Below, in pieces: positions 8,635 through 16,427 of a stretch of 64,000 bases of DNA. The stretch spans positions 3,787 through 67,786 of the forward strand of contig JAZREJ010000039.1 in assembly GCA_045660745.1 (NCBI GenBank), given 5' to 3'. The translations under genes were made by a program, and so were the position numbers. The DNA comes from RGIG6353 sp045660745 (GTDB lineage: Bacteria; Bacillota; Clostridia; Oscillospirales; SIG627). The notes under the pieces were generated by a model. That model was not told where the DNA came from. It searched no databases and saw nothing but the letters and a program-made list of their open reading frames with translations. Every line of letters starts with the position of its first letter. The stretch's first letter is position 1.

Positions 8635-10827
8635 TCAATTGTCCGTAAAACCATTCTGTATCAAATGATCCAAAATATTGGATTTACAATGATAACATAT
8701 TATGTCAGAATCGTTAATCGATTGCCTATATGTTTCATTCATTATACAATTCGGATCACGAGCATATTTACCTTTACATTCAATGCATCTATCCTCATTG
8801 AGGCATCCAACACCCTCGATAGGAGCGTGATAATGGTCATCTGCACCAATAGAATGATTCAACTCATGCATGATTACAACTTGCGTTATCGTATCTGTTA
8901 CGTGTAACATGTACGTATGATAATCCGGATAAAATGCGCTTCTGTTATACTCATTTGTTCCAGTCGCAATTTTATGTGCACACCATAAAACAGCCTGATT
9001 CTTTACATTGTTTGATATGATCGAAGCCATATGTATTTTAAAATCGGAATGCAGCTCATCGCGATTGGTACAAGGGAAGTCAGTATTACAATTGCAAAGG
9101 TCATCTATGTTTGCGGATGTTACAGTGCCTTTACACCAATCCGGCAAGGAATAATAATATGACGTTCCGCAATTTGTCAACGTAAGCCCAAGCAAAGCTG
9201 AATATCTTGACGCAACGTTTGCTATATACTGATTTATTCTGCTTGTTGCCGCGCTGTCAGTCAAGCCATATCTAACCAAATAACCGTTATCATATCTGTT
9301 ATAAACGTTCAAGCTCGAATTGAAGGTTGCCTGTGTATATGTAAAACTAACGTACGGTTTGTTGGAACCGTATTCGGTTGAAGCAAAGGTTTTACAATAA
9401 TTTGCATCTGTTTCACTGGTTGTATTTCTTATAACAAAACCGTTATGGGGATTAGCCTGTTCCCTTTTCCACTTTCTTGCCAACCCTGTGATGTCATATG
9501 TACACAGTTTAGTGGAAGAGTCGCTAACTGTAAGCGAAGGATAATTCATGTCATTTAACATATTCCATGTAACGCCGTTATACGTTATTGTACCCTCTTG
9601 CCACCAATCCCAATTGCCATTACCATCCTGATGTCCGGGATATGCATATTCGCTAAGCTGTAAAGTGGATGTTGCCGACTTTCCGGACAGCTCTGTAAAT
9701 ACAACGCTTACATTTGTTATTTCCTGTGGAGCAACAGAGGCAAACGTTGCGTTATTATATAGCCCGGGAAGCTTAACAAGCAGTCTGCCTACACCGTAGT
9801 TTATTCCTCCGGATGTTCCCACGTAACCTATGTGATTAAAATAGTTACTTCCTTGATTAAGATTAGGAATTCCGTTGTATACAGGAGCATCCAAAATCGT
9901 TTTACTGTCGCCTGTTCCGGAAGTATTTACAGTTATGGTTGGATCAACATAAACCGGATACACAGTAGTATCATTATTCAAAAAGCTTTCGTCAACGGTT
10001 ATTGTATAGATATATTCACCCGAATTTCCGGTATAAGCAAGTGAAACTTCGTTGTCAAAGGTTTTCCTTGATATATCTGAGCTGTCGTATACCATTACCT
10101 CAGATATATACGCAACTTTTTCCTTACCTTCATACAGCCAAACTTGACCTCCGATTTTTATCGGATTCAAATCTCCAACGTCAAGTAAGAAGCTAAAACT
10201 GTTAGCATTCGGTCGATCATACAAAATTATTTCTTCTTTAACACCGCTGAACGTAGGCGAATACGTCAAAGCAGTGTCTGTGCCGAAAACATCATCATAT
10301 AATACTGTTTTATCATTTTTTAACGTTACGGTCGGTACGCTTATTAGTTCAAGCTCTGTCAATTCAACACGCGGATACATTTCAATGTTTATGTCATCCT
10401 TCTCAACCAAAACGCCTTTGTCAATCGTAAATGTTTTCGGGAAAAGAACACTAATATCATTATGTACATTACTGTATGAGTAACCCTGTATATCTTTGAC
10501 AGCTGTTACTTTGTTGCTCTTGTCTTTGACTACGCCGTTTTCATCTATATACTTTACGTTTTCCGAAAACATATAAAGTGTTTTTGAACCGTCCAAATTC
10601 CGATATATAACCGAATTAAGGTCCGGCTCTTCATCTTTTAGGCGAGTAACTCCGTTGTTTAATTTAAGCATTTCACGAGTGACAAACTCAGGTAAAGCCT
10701 CTGTGTATGGCGTTATTTTATTCTCTGATGTTTCATTTTTCAAATCCGTTCCGATAGAATTTATAGGAACAACCACACTAAAAATTAATATAAGGCAAAT
10801 TACCACACTCAAAATACGTCTTTTCAT
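8635..10827 (-). CDS. Secreted DNRLRE-domain protein with metzincin-like zinc protease site
   Basis: This 730-residue protein begins with a signal peptide (MKRRILSVVICL onward). Its middle (about residues 310-520) matches the DNRLRE domain, seen in the GLARKW and NPHNGFVIR signatures, a domain common in RHS-like and cell-surface proteins. The C-terminal part has HELNHSIGADD from residue 654, an HExxHxxGxxD zinc site, and a CIMN Met-turn candidate at about 694-697 followed by CYHC. The spacing of Cys residues recalls archaemetzincins (CXM then CXXC), but this is a resemblance only. The start at 10827 follows GGAGG; an earlier ATG at 10854 lacks one. It is preceded by a structured leader and followed by a lipoprotein gene. 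Confidence 0.78.
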   Translation of the reverse strand: MKRRILSVVICLILIFSVVVPINSIGTDLKNETSENKITPYTEALPEFVTREMLKLNNGVTRLKDEEPDLNSVIYRNLDGSKTLYMFSENVKYIDENGVVKDKSNKVTAVKDIQGYSYSNVHNDISVLFPKTFTIDKGVLVEKDDINIEMYPRVELTELELISVPTVTLKNDKTVLYDDVFGTDTALTYSPTFSGVKEEIILYDRPNANSFSFLLDVGDLNPIKIGGQVWLYEGKEKVAYISEVMVYDSSDISRKTFDNEVSLAYTGNSGEYIYTITVDESFLNNDTTVYPVYVDPTITVNTSGTGDSKTILDAPVYNGIPNLNQGSNYFNHIGYVGTSGGINYGVGRLLVKLPGLYNNATFASVAPQEITNVSVVFTELSGKSATSTLQLSEYAYPGHQDGNGNWDWWQEGTITYNGVTWNMLNDMNYPSLTVSDSSTKLCTYDITGLARKWKREQANPHNGFVIRNTTSETDANYCKTFASTEYGSNKPYVSFTYTQATFNSSLNVYNRYDNGYLVRYGLTDSAATSRINQYIANVASRYSALLGLTLTNCGTSYYYSLPDWCKGTVTSANIDDLCNCNTDFPCTNRDELHSDFKIHMASIISNNVKNQAVLWCAHKIATGTNEYNRSAFYPDYHTYMLHVTDTITQVVIMHELNHSIGADDHYHAPIEGVGCLNEDRCIECKGKYARDPNCIMNETYRQSINDSDIICYHCKSNILDHLIQNGFTDN

Positions 10828-10873
10828 AAGTACCTCCATTAAGTCATTTTCCAAACACTAAACTTTCGTTTAT

Positions 10874-10907
10874 GTCTTGCTGTGTAATACGAGGCACACC
10901 GCAAGAC
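10874..10907 (-). promoter_or_regulatory. Second leader hairpin upstream of the metzincin gene
   Basis: GTCTTGC and GCAAGAC arms (10874-10880 and 10901-10907) enclose further GTGT/ACAC pairs. There is no U run, so it is more likely a structural or regulatory hairpin than a terminator. Confidence 0.5.
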
Positions 10908-10924
10908 AATTTTAAAATACCATT

Positions 10925-10938
10925 GATATCACCTCCTA
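10925..10938 (-). promoter_or_regulatory. Perfect Shine-Dalgarno with a three-codon leader frame
   Basis: AGGAGGTGAT on the minus strand, at the end of the U run of the attenuator hairpin, is the strongest Shine-Dalgarno in the region but lies about 100 bases before the metzincin start. The first ATG after it opens only the frame Met-Val-Phe-stop. It may drive a minimal leader peptide or be a ribosome stand-by site. Confidence 0.4.
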
Positions 10939-10995
10939 CAAAAAAGCACACAAGCTTAGAACTTGTGTGCTTTCTCTCGTCGTCGGACACACAAG
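10938..10995 (-). promoter_or_regulatory. Attenuator-like leader with two exclusive hairpins
   Basis: On the minus strand the 8-mer CTTGTGTG (10995-10988) is followed by its complement CACACAAG (10969-10962) and then by a second CTTGTGTG (10954-10947). The middle segment can pair with either flank. Pairing with the second gives a 10-bp stem with a 7-base loop and a run of U (10944-10938), which is a terminator; pairing with the first gives an antiterminator. This is the layout of a transcription attenuator for the metzincin-lipoprotein operon. Confidence 0.65.
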
Positions 10996-11035
10996 ACGGA
11001 AATCCTATGTATTGGCGGCATATTATTCTGTATTT

Positions 11036-11064
11036 ATTTTATCATACAAAGAAAATCTTGTCAA
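11036..11064 (-). promoter_or_regulatory. Sigma-A promoter of the metzincin-lipoprotein operon
   Basis: TTGACA (11064-11059) and TAAAAT (11041-11036) lie 17 bp apart on the minus strand, just past the stop codon of the upstream gene. The resulting leader of about 200 bases contains the attenuator-like structure. Confidence 0.85.
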
Positions 11065-11066
11065 GA

Positions 11067-12002
11067 TTATTTTAATTCATCCGCAGTTATGAAGCGATAG
11101 CCTGCATCATGGAGAGTTTTCGACATTGCTTCAAACTTTTCGGGAGTATTCGGCTGATAGGCAAAATAGTCGGGGTAGAAATACTGCTCGTGGGTTGCGC
11201 ATCCGATATACTCCGCACCGCCCTCGATTATCTTTTCAAGAGTTGTACGCACGTCATCTCCGTCCTTATAAAGGTTAAGGCAGGGACCGCCCGAAACGCA
11301 TCTGTAACGAAGCCCCGTCACCTCGTCAATCACCGAGGTGTTCTTGAAAATAGTGCTCTTATAATCCGCCTCGGAAAGGTGATTCTGTCCGCAGATGGAT
11401 GCCTTGATTCTTGTGTCTCTGGTTTTTCTGATAAAGAGCTTTGTTTCGGGCTGACGGTTGTTGAGAAGGCGTTGTGCGTGACCGTAAGGAAGAACACTCT
11501 CGTCCCCCGTGTACTCTTCTCTCTCGCCCGATGAACAGCCTGTAATGGTAACGCCACAATCGCGAAGGGCAAGACAGCCCTCTCGGCTTACGGGAAGCCA
11601 GTGAGGAACGAGAATGTTTGCAACGCTCTTTTCCCCTGCAAAGCGCTTGATTTCATTTACAACGGCATTGTAGTTGTTTGCAACGTCCTGATAGGTAGCG
11701 TTAACGTAAGGATAATCGGGGAATTCCTGCTTTGCATGGAAGGCAAGGCGAAGCCAATCTGAATTTGCTTCAAACTCCGCCTTATAGGTGTCAGGCATAT
11801 CTGCAAGGGTAAACTCATCATCACCATAGAAAAAGTCGGTGCGGTAGAAAATATTAAGCTGTACAGTAAGTCCGTATTTGTCGTGATTCTCCTTGAGCAT
11901 AGACATAAAGGGAGTGCCGAAAAGGGATGCGGGCTTCATTCGTGCAAGGTCACGGAATACCCAGATAACGTCATCAATAAAAAAGAATGCAAGTTTTTCC
12001 AT
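11067..12002 (-). CDS. Putative polysaccharide-deacetylase-like protein
   Basis: The 311-residue protein has FFIDDVIW near the N-terminus and an FHAKQEF segment about 80 residues later. The first fits the Asp pair on the first strand of NodB-type deacetylases and the second a metal-binding His. An alternating strand-helix pattern and a final GYRFITADEL segment support a TIM-barrel-like deacetylase fold. The family match is not certain, and a non-catalytic relative is possible. The ATG at 12002 follows AAAGGAT. It has its own promoter and lies directly after an AraC gene on the same strand. Confidence 0.6.
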   Translation of the reverse strand: MEKLAFFFIDDVIWVFRDLARMKPASLFGTPFMSMLKENHDKYGLTVQLNIFYRTDFFYGDDEFTLADMPDTYKAEFEANSDWLRLAFHAKQEFPDYPYVNATYQDVANNYNAVVNEIKRFAGEKSVANILVPHWLPVSREGCLALRDCGVTITGCSSGEREEYTGDESVLPYGHAQRLLNNRQPETKLFIRKTRDTRIKASICGQNHLSEADYKSTIFKNTSVIDEVTGLRYRCVSGGPCLNLYKDGDDVRTTLEKIIEGGAEYIGCATHEQYFYPDYFAYQPNTPEKFEAMSKTLHDAGYRFITADELK

Positions 12003-12034
12003 AATTTCAATCCTTTCAAACATGGTTTGGTTTA

Positions 12035-12063
12035 AGAATAGCAAAAATCACATATCATGTCAA
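12035..12063 (-). promoter_or_regulatory. Promoter of the deacetylase-like gene
   Basis: TTGACA (12063-12058) and TATTCT (12040-12035) are 17 bp apart on the minus strand. The -35 box overlaps the stop codon of the AraC gene. Confidence 0.78.
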
Positions 12064-12941
12064 TGTATTTTTTGCTTATATTTATGTCTTTTTTCCACAA
12101 TATTTACACGCACGGCAGAATTCTTCGCTTCCATTGAATCAATCGCCTTCCGACGGTAAAGTGTTGGGGACATATTTTTTCTTATTTTGAAATGTCTTGA
12201 AAAGAGATTTCCGTCATCAAATCCGCATCTTACACCTATTTCGGATACAGTAAGCGTTGTATTTGCAAGCATATCACAGGCTCTGTTTATACGCACTGTG
12301 TCAAGATACTCCATCGGGGACACCGAAAGTCTTTCACGGACAAGCCGTGTGAAATGACGACAGGAATAATTGGTCATACGTGCAAGATCATTGAGAGTGA
12401 GCTTTTTCGAATAATTTTGTTCCATAAAGCTTATGACCTTACCTATCACGTCATCGTCGCATAGGGAGTCCTCTCCCCTTCTTATATCGGAGCGTGTGCA
12501 AATAAGAGACACCACCGAAAGAAAAAGCACGTCAAGAAGGTCTGTGTCCGACTCCTCTCTCATAACGTCCGCAAGCGCCTCTATCTGTGTAAGAGTCTTA
12601 CCGTCAACAAAGCAAACCCGCCCCTCATCAAACAACAATCTGTATCCCATTTTTCCCCAAATTCCAAAAGAAGCCGCCTGCTTTTCAAATGCCGAGCGCT
12701 CAAACTGAAATACGCAGCACTTAAACATATTTGCATTCGTCTGAAAATGACTGACGGCCGCCTCAAGCACATACACGTCTCCTGTAACGACTCTTTTCTC
12801 GACTCCGTCGATATTGTCATTGGCGCTTCCGCCAAGGCAAACGTAAAGCTCCGCCGTGGTGTTAACGTGTTCACGAAAGCCCGTGCGCCTTACCGTTTTA
12901 TTAACGCTTTCGAAAAGAAGATGCTTTTCCGTGTTTCCCAT
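12060..12941 (-). CDS. AraC family transcriptional regulator
   Basis: The 293-residue regulator has an N-terminal sensor half and a C-terminal double helix-turn-helix (about residues 165-268; landmarks LTLNDLARM and RCGFDDGNLFSRHFK). It is divergent from the HpcH/HpaI aldolase gene, with back-to-back promoters between them, and upstream of the deacetylase-like gene on its own strand. It therefore may control either or both. The tail after the HTH is about 25 residues longer than usual and strongly basic. Confidence 0.88.
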   Translation of the reverse strand: MGNTEKHLLFESVNKTVRRTGFREHVNTTAELYVCLGGSANDNIDGVEKRVVTGDVYVLEAAVSHFQTNANMFKCCVFQFERSAFEKQAASFGIWGKMGYRLLFDEGRVCFVDGKTLTQIEALADVMREESDTDLLDVLFLSVVSLICTRSDIRRGEDSLCDDDVIGKVISFMEQNYSKKLTLNDLARMTNYSCRHFTRLVRERLSVSPMEYLDTVRINRACDMLANTTLTVSEIGVRCGFDDGNLFSRHFKIRKNMSPTLYRRKAIDSMEAKNSAVRVNIVEKRHKYKQKIH

Positions 12942-12970
12942 ATACCCACCTCACACTCTCTTATGTCCCA

Positions 12971-12999
12971 AATATACTACAACAAGTCTTAAATGTCAA
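12971..12999 (-). promoter_or_regulatory. Sigma-A promoter of the AraC gene at 12941
   Basis: TTGACA (12999-12994) and TATATT (12976-12971) are 17 bp apart on the minus strand. The -35 box directly abuts the -35 box of a plus-strand promoter at 13000. Confidence 0.85.
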
Positions 13000-13042
13000 T
13001 GGACAATTAAAACTTAATACTCTATTATAAGTGTGTTATAAT
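13000..13042 (+). promoter_or_regulatory. Promoter of the aldolase-dehydrogenase operon
   Basis: TGGACA (13000-13005) and TATTAT (13023-13028) are 17 bp apart. A second, perfect TATAAT at 13037-13042 lacks a good -35 box. Either may be used. Confidence 0.6.
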
Positions 13043-13078
13043 GTCTTTAACATCCTAAAATCAAAGGAGAAAACAAAT

Positions 13079-13843
13079 ATGGGAACAACCTCATCTGACA
13101 AGCTTATTGAAAAGCTTGACAACAAAGACAAAATATTTATGGCATATATAGGACAGCTCACACATCCGAGACTTGCCTCAGCTTACTCTTCGGCAGGTGT
13201 TGACGTAGTACTTCTCGACCTTGAGCACGGTCCTTTCAATCCCGAAAACATTGGGGACATCGTTGCGGAATACAACGCTTTGAATTTCCCTGTAATCGCA
13301 AGAGTACAGGACTGCGAATACCACTGCATTTCAAAGTGCATTGACCAGGGGTGTGACGGAATACTCATTCCCCGCACCGAAACTCTTAAACAGGTAGAAA
13401 CAGCAATTTCCTCTATGCGTTTTCACCCTGTCGGAAAGAAAGGATGCGGAGGACGTGCGTGCCTCAGAGGTGACAGCATTGAAGAATTCAACAAAAAGCG
13501 CCTTATCTTTATACAGATAGAATCCCCGCTCGGAGTTGAAACTCTTGATGAAATGCTTACAAAATTCGGGCATGAGATTGCAGGCGTTATCATCGGTCCG
13601 TATGACCTTTCAATTATGTGCGAAGATGCCTTCAACTTTGAAGGCGAACTGTTCCTTGACTGTGTCAAGCGTACAATCGTTATAAGCCACGCCCACGGAA
13701 AGTCAGTTGGAATGTTCATGGATGACCTTGACGTTGCAAAGAAGTGGGCTGATTCAGGAATGAACATTTACTGGACCGCGCCCGAAGCTGTTGCACTTCA
13801 AATGGGGCTCCGATCATTTACCGACGGTATAGCGAAACTTTAA
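13079..13843 (+). CDS. HpcH/HpaI family aldolase
   Basis: The 254-residue protein matches the class II metal-dependent HpcH/HpaI aldolases, which cleave 2-keto-3-deoxy acids to pyruvate and an aldehyde. Landmarks are DLEHGPFNPENI (metal and substrate region), an R-Y-like region at GKKGCGGRACLRGD, the metal-binding Glu in FIQIESPLGVETL, and GPYDLS. The ATG at 13079 follows AAAGGAG; an upstream in-frame ATG at 13031 overlaps the promoter. The next gene, a 2-hydroxyacid dehydrogenase, starts 9 bp later, which suggests a sugar-acid or tartronate-type pathway, comparable to GarL with GarR. Confidence 0.88.
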   Translation: MGTTSSDKLIEKLDNKDKIFMAYIGQLTHPRLASAYSSAGVDVVLLDLEHGPFNPENIGDIVAEYNALNFPVIARVQDCEYHCISKCIDQGCDGILIPRTETLKQVETAISSMRFHPVGKKGCGGRACLRGDSIEEFNKKRLIFIQIESPLGVETLDEMLTKFGHEIAGVIIGPYDLSIMCEDAFNFEGELFLDCVKRTIVISHAHGKSVGMFMDDLDVAKKWADSGMNIYWTAPEAVALQMGLRSFTDGIAKL

Positions 13844-13852
13844 GGAGGAATT

Positions 13853-14794
13853 ATGCCCAAGGTACTTATTATTCGTCCTGAAAACGAGACGTACAAAAAA
13901 ATACTTTCGGAAAACGGATTCTCTTACAAATTCTGTGACAACAACGAAGCGGAAATTTTCGAAAAGGGTCAGGATGTCGAGGCGATAATATTCGCCCCCA
14001 CGAAATTCACAAGCGAAACCTTTTCGCGCTTGCCGAAACTTAAAATCATCTCACGCACCGGAATAGGAATCGATACCGTCGACATCCCCGCCGCAACCGA
14101 GCACGGCGTTGCCGTTTGCAACTGTGCAAACTACGGCACGTATGATGTGGCAGAGCACACGGTTGCATTGCTTCTTTCGCTTATACACTCTATCCCTCGC
14201 TATGACGCAAACATAAAAAAGGATAACGATTGGGGTACCTCAGATATACCGAATGCCGTAAGGCTTTGTGAAAAAAAGCTCGGAATTATAGGATTCGGAA
14301 GAATATCGCAATGGATATGCCGAATGATGCGAGGCTTCGGAATGAAAATCGCGGTATCGGACCCTTATGCGAACCTTGAGCTTGCCAAAGAGCTAGGTGT
14401 AGAGGTTGTATCCTTCGATACTCTTCTTCAAAGCTCTGACATAATTTCCGTAAATGCGCCTTTGAATGACTCTACACGCCATATGATAAATGACGATGCC
14501 TTTTCAAAAATGAAAGACGGAGCGTATATCGTAAACACCAGCCGAGGCCCCCTTATTGACGAAGATGCGCTTATCAGAGCTCTTGAATCGGGGAAGCTCG
14601 CAGGCGCAGCGCTTGACGTATTTGAAAGCGAGCCATTTGAAAACGAAAACAAGCTCAGAAGCTTCAAAAACGTTGTTCTTACCCCCCACATCGCCTGGCG
14701 TTCTACAGAAGCCATACGTGATCTTGAAATAGAGGTATGTGAAAACATCATTGATTTCTTTAATGGAAAGAAACCCAAAAACCAGCTTAATTAA
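13853..14794 (+). CDS. D-2-hydroxyacid dehydrogenase, NAD-binding
   Basis: The 313-residue protein has the D-isomer hydroxyacid dehydrogenase layout: an N-terminal catalytic half, an NAD-binding Rossmann motif (GIIGFGRIS, about residues 143-151), the NTSRGPLIDE signature, the catalytic Glu region, and the catalytic His in TPHIAW. SerA-like phosphoglycerate dehydrogenase activity is possible, but the lack of an ACT domain and pairing with an HpcH/HpaI aldolase make a sugar-acid role more likely. GGAGG precedes the ATG with good spacing. A GC-rich hairpin follows. Confidence 0.88.
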   Translation: MPKVLIIRPENETYKKILSENGFSYKFCDNNEAEIFEKGQDVEAIIFAPTKFTSETFSRLPKLKIISRTGIGIDTVDIPAATEHGVAVCNCANYGTYDVAEHTVALLLSLIHSIPRYDANIKKDNDWGTSDIPNAVRLCEKKLGIIGFGRISQWICRMMRGFGMKIAVSDPYANLELAKELGVEVVSFDTLLQSSDIISVNAPLNDSTRHMINDDAFSKMKDGAYIVNTSRGPLIDEDALIRALESGKLAGAALDVFESEPFENENKLRSFKNVVLTPHIAWRSTEAIRDLEIEVCENIIDFFNGKKPKNQLN

Positions 14795-14801
14795 AAACAA
14801 G

Positions 14802-14825
14802 CGAGCGGAAATATAGATCCGCTCG
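14802..14825 (+). terminator. Terminator-like hairpin after the dehydrogenase
   Basis: CGAGCGGA and TCCGCTCG arms (14802-14809, 14818-14825) enclose an 8-base loop. The T run after it is weak. Confidence 0.65.
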
Positions 14826-14878
14826 GTTTATATTATGAAAATATATTTTTCAGAAATGGTACAATAGCTTGAAAGTTT

Positions 14879-16240
14879 TTATAATGTAAATATACCGAAG
14901 GCACTGAGTACAGACGAAATAAGTATGATAAGAATGAACACGGGTGCAATATACTTTATCATAACGTTGAAAAGCTTTTTACCTGCAAATTTTCCGTTGA
15001 GTTCAACCTCATCACAAACCCATTTCGGCTTGACGATAAAGCCTACGCAAACACAAGTGAAGAATGCCGCAACAGGCATCATAATGCTATTTGAAATGAA
15101 ATCGAAGAAATCGAGCATCTGCATACCAAGCAAGGTAAATGTATCGAAAAGGCTGTATCCGAGAGAAGAAATTGCTCCGAGTACTATCGAGAAAACAAAT
15201 ACGAGAAGGCTCGCCTTCTTTCTGGAAAGCTTGGTCTTATCCTGAATTACCGACACCACTGTTTCCATGAGGGAAATGGACGAAGTAAGGGCGGCAAAGA
15301 AGACCATCAGGAAGAATGCAAATCCTATAATGCTTCCACCTGTCATTCCGCCGAAGATCTTGGGAAGCACGTCAAACATGAGTCCGGGACCCTTTGATGA
15401 CATGATCGCCTCATTACCGTTTGCATACGAGAAGACAGCGGGAATGATCATAAGTCCCGCGAGGAATGCAACAACTGTGTCAAAAACCTCTATTTGACGG
15501 GTTGATTTTTCAATTGAAATATCCTTCTTCATGTAAGAGCCGAAGGTTATCATAATACCCATTGCAAGTGACATGGAATAGAAGAGCTGTCCCATAGCGG
15601 CAACTACAGTTTTAACAGAAAACTTTGAAAAGTCAGGCTTGAGATAATAAACAACTCCGTCCCATGAACGATCCATTGTAGCGATAGAGTATATTGAGAT
15701 ACCAAGTATGAGCACGATAAGTACAGGCATCATGAATTTACTTACCTTTTCAATGCCCTTCTGTACTCCCAAAAGAACTATAACAGCAGTTATTGCAACA
15801 AACACAAAAAACCAAGCAAGAGGCTCGGCGGTGCTTCCTATAAAGCCGCCAAAAAAGTTTTCTCCCGCCATAGCTCTGCCGTCACCAACAACATACCCCG
15901 CCATGTACTTTGTGACCCAACCGCCTATAACCGAATAATACGGAAGAATTATTGCCGGAATAAGTGCTGATATCCATCCAACAAAAGTAAATCTTTTGTC
16001 AAGCTTGCGATAAGCCTCAATCGGGCTCATACCGGTCTTACGTCCGATTGCCACCTCTGCTATCATGAGAGCAAATCCGAAGGTTACAGCAAGCAGTATG
16101 TAAACAAGCAAAAATATACCTCCGCCATACTGAGCGGCAAGATAAGGAAATCTCCATATATTACCAAGTCCTACCGCAGAGCCGGCTGCAGCAAGCACAA
16201 ATCCTATTTTACCTGTAAATGAGCTTCTTTTAGAATCCAT
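14879..16240 (-). CDS. Sodium-dependent transporter, NSS/SNF family
   Basis: This 453-residue membrane protein has about 11-12 hydrophobic segments and the N-terminal NSS signature (AAGSAVGLGNIWRFPYLA, residues 18-35), which forms the sodium and substrate site in LeuT-like transporters. Bacterial members import amino acids with Na+. The start at 16240 follows a GAAAGGAGAA Shine-Dalgarno. The gene stands alone; its upstream region has TTGAAA and CATAAT spaced 17 bp apart on the minus strand. Confidence 0.93.
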   Translation of the reverse strand: MDSKRSSFTGKIGFVLAAAGSAVGLGNIWRFPYLAAQYGGGIFLLVYILLAVTFGFALMIAEVAIGRKTGMSPIEAYRKLDKRFTFVGWISALIPAIILPYYSVIGGWVTKYMAGYVVGDGRAMAGENFFGGFIGSTAEPLAWFFVFVAITAVIVLLGVQKGIEKVSKFMMPVLIVLILGISIYSIATMDRSWDGVVYYLKPDFSKFSVKTVVAAMGQLFYSMSLAMGIMITFGSYMKKDISIEKSTRQIEVFDTVVAFLAGLMIIPAVFSYANGNEAIMSSKGPGLMFDVLPKIFGGMTGGSIIGFAFFLMVFFAALTSSISLMETVVSVIQDKTKLSRKKASLLVFVFSIVLGAISSLGYSLFDTFTLLGMQMLDFFDFISNSIMMPVAAFFTCVCVGFIVKPKWVCDEVELNGKFAGKKLFNVMIKYIAPVFILIILISSVLSAFGIFTL

Positions 16241-16361
16241 TATATTCTCCTTTCTCGAATTGAAATATCAAAATCTTATATATTATGCCATAAAAGCACA
16301 AAAATTTCAAGTACTTTAAAAAATAATATAAATTAAAATGCTTATTTTCTAAAATTTAGTA

Positions 16362-16390
16362 TTGATTTTTTAATCAACATGAAATAAAAT
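16362..16390 (+). promoter_or_regulatory. Promoter of the acyltransferase operon
   Basis: TTGATT (16362-16367) and TAAAAT (16385-16390) are 17 bp apart. The -35 box is one arm of a 16-base inverted repeat (TTGATT/AATCAA, 16362-16377), which could be an operator. Confidence 0.65.
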
Positions 16391-16427
16391 AAATTAAACC
16401 ATTCACTGAAGCATTAAGGAGTAAAGC

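Noticed and set aside
10928..10938. Using the AGGAGG at 10929-10938 as the ribosome site of the metzincin gene
   Set aside because: It is about 100 bases from the start codon, which has its own GGAGG at ideal distance.
11067..12002. Assignment of the 311-residue protein as a proven polysaccharide deacetylase
   Set aside because: Only two motif-like segments are visible and the full NodB set is not clear, so only a deacetylase-like label is kept.
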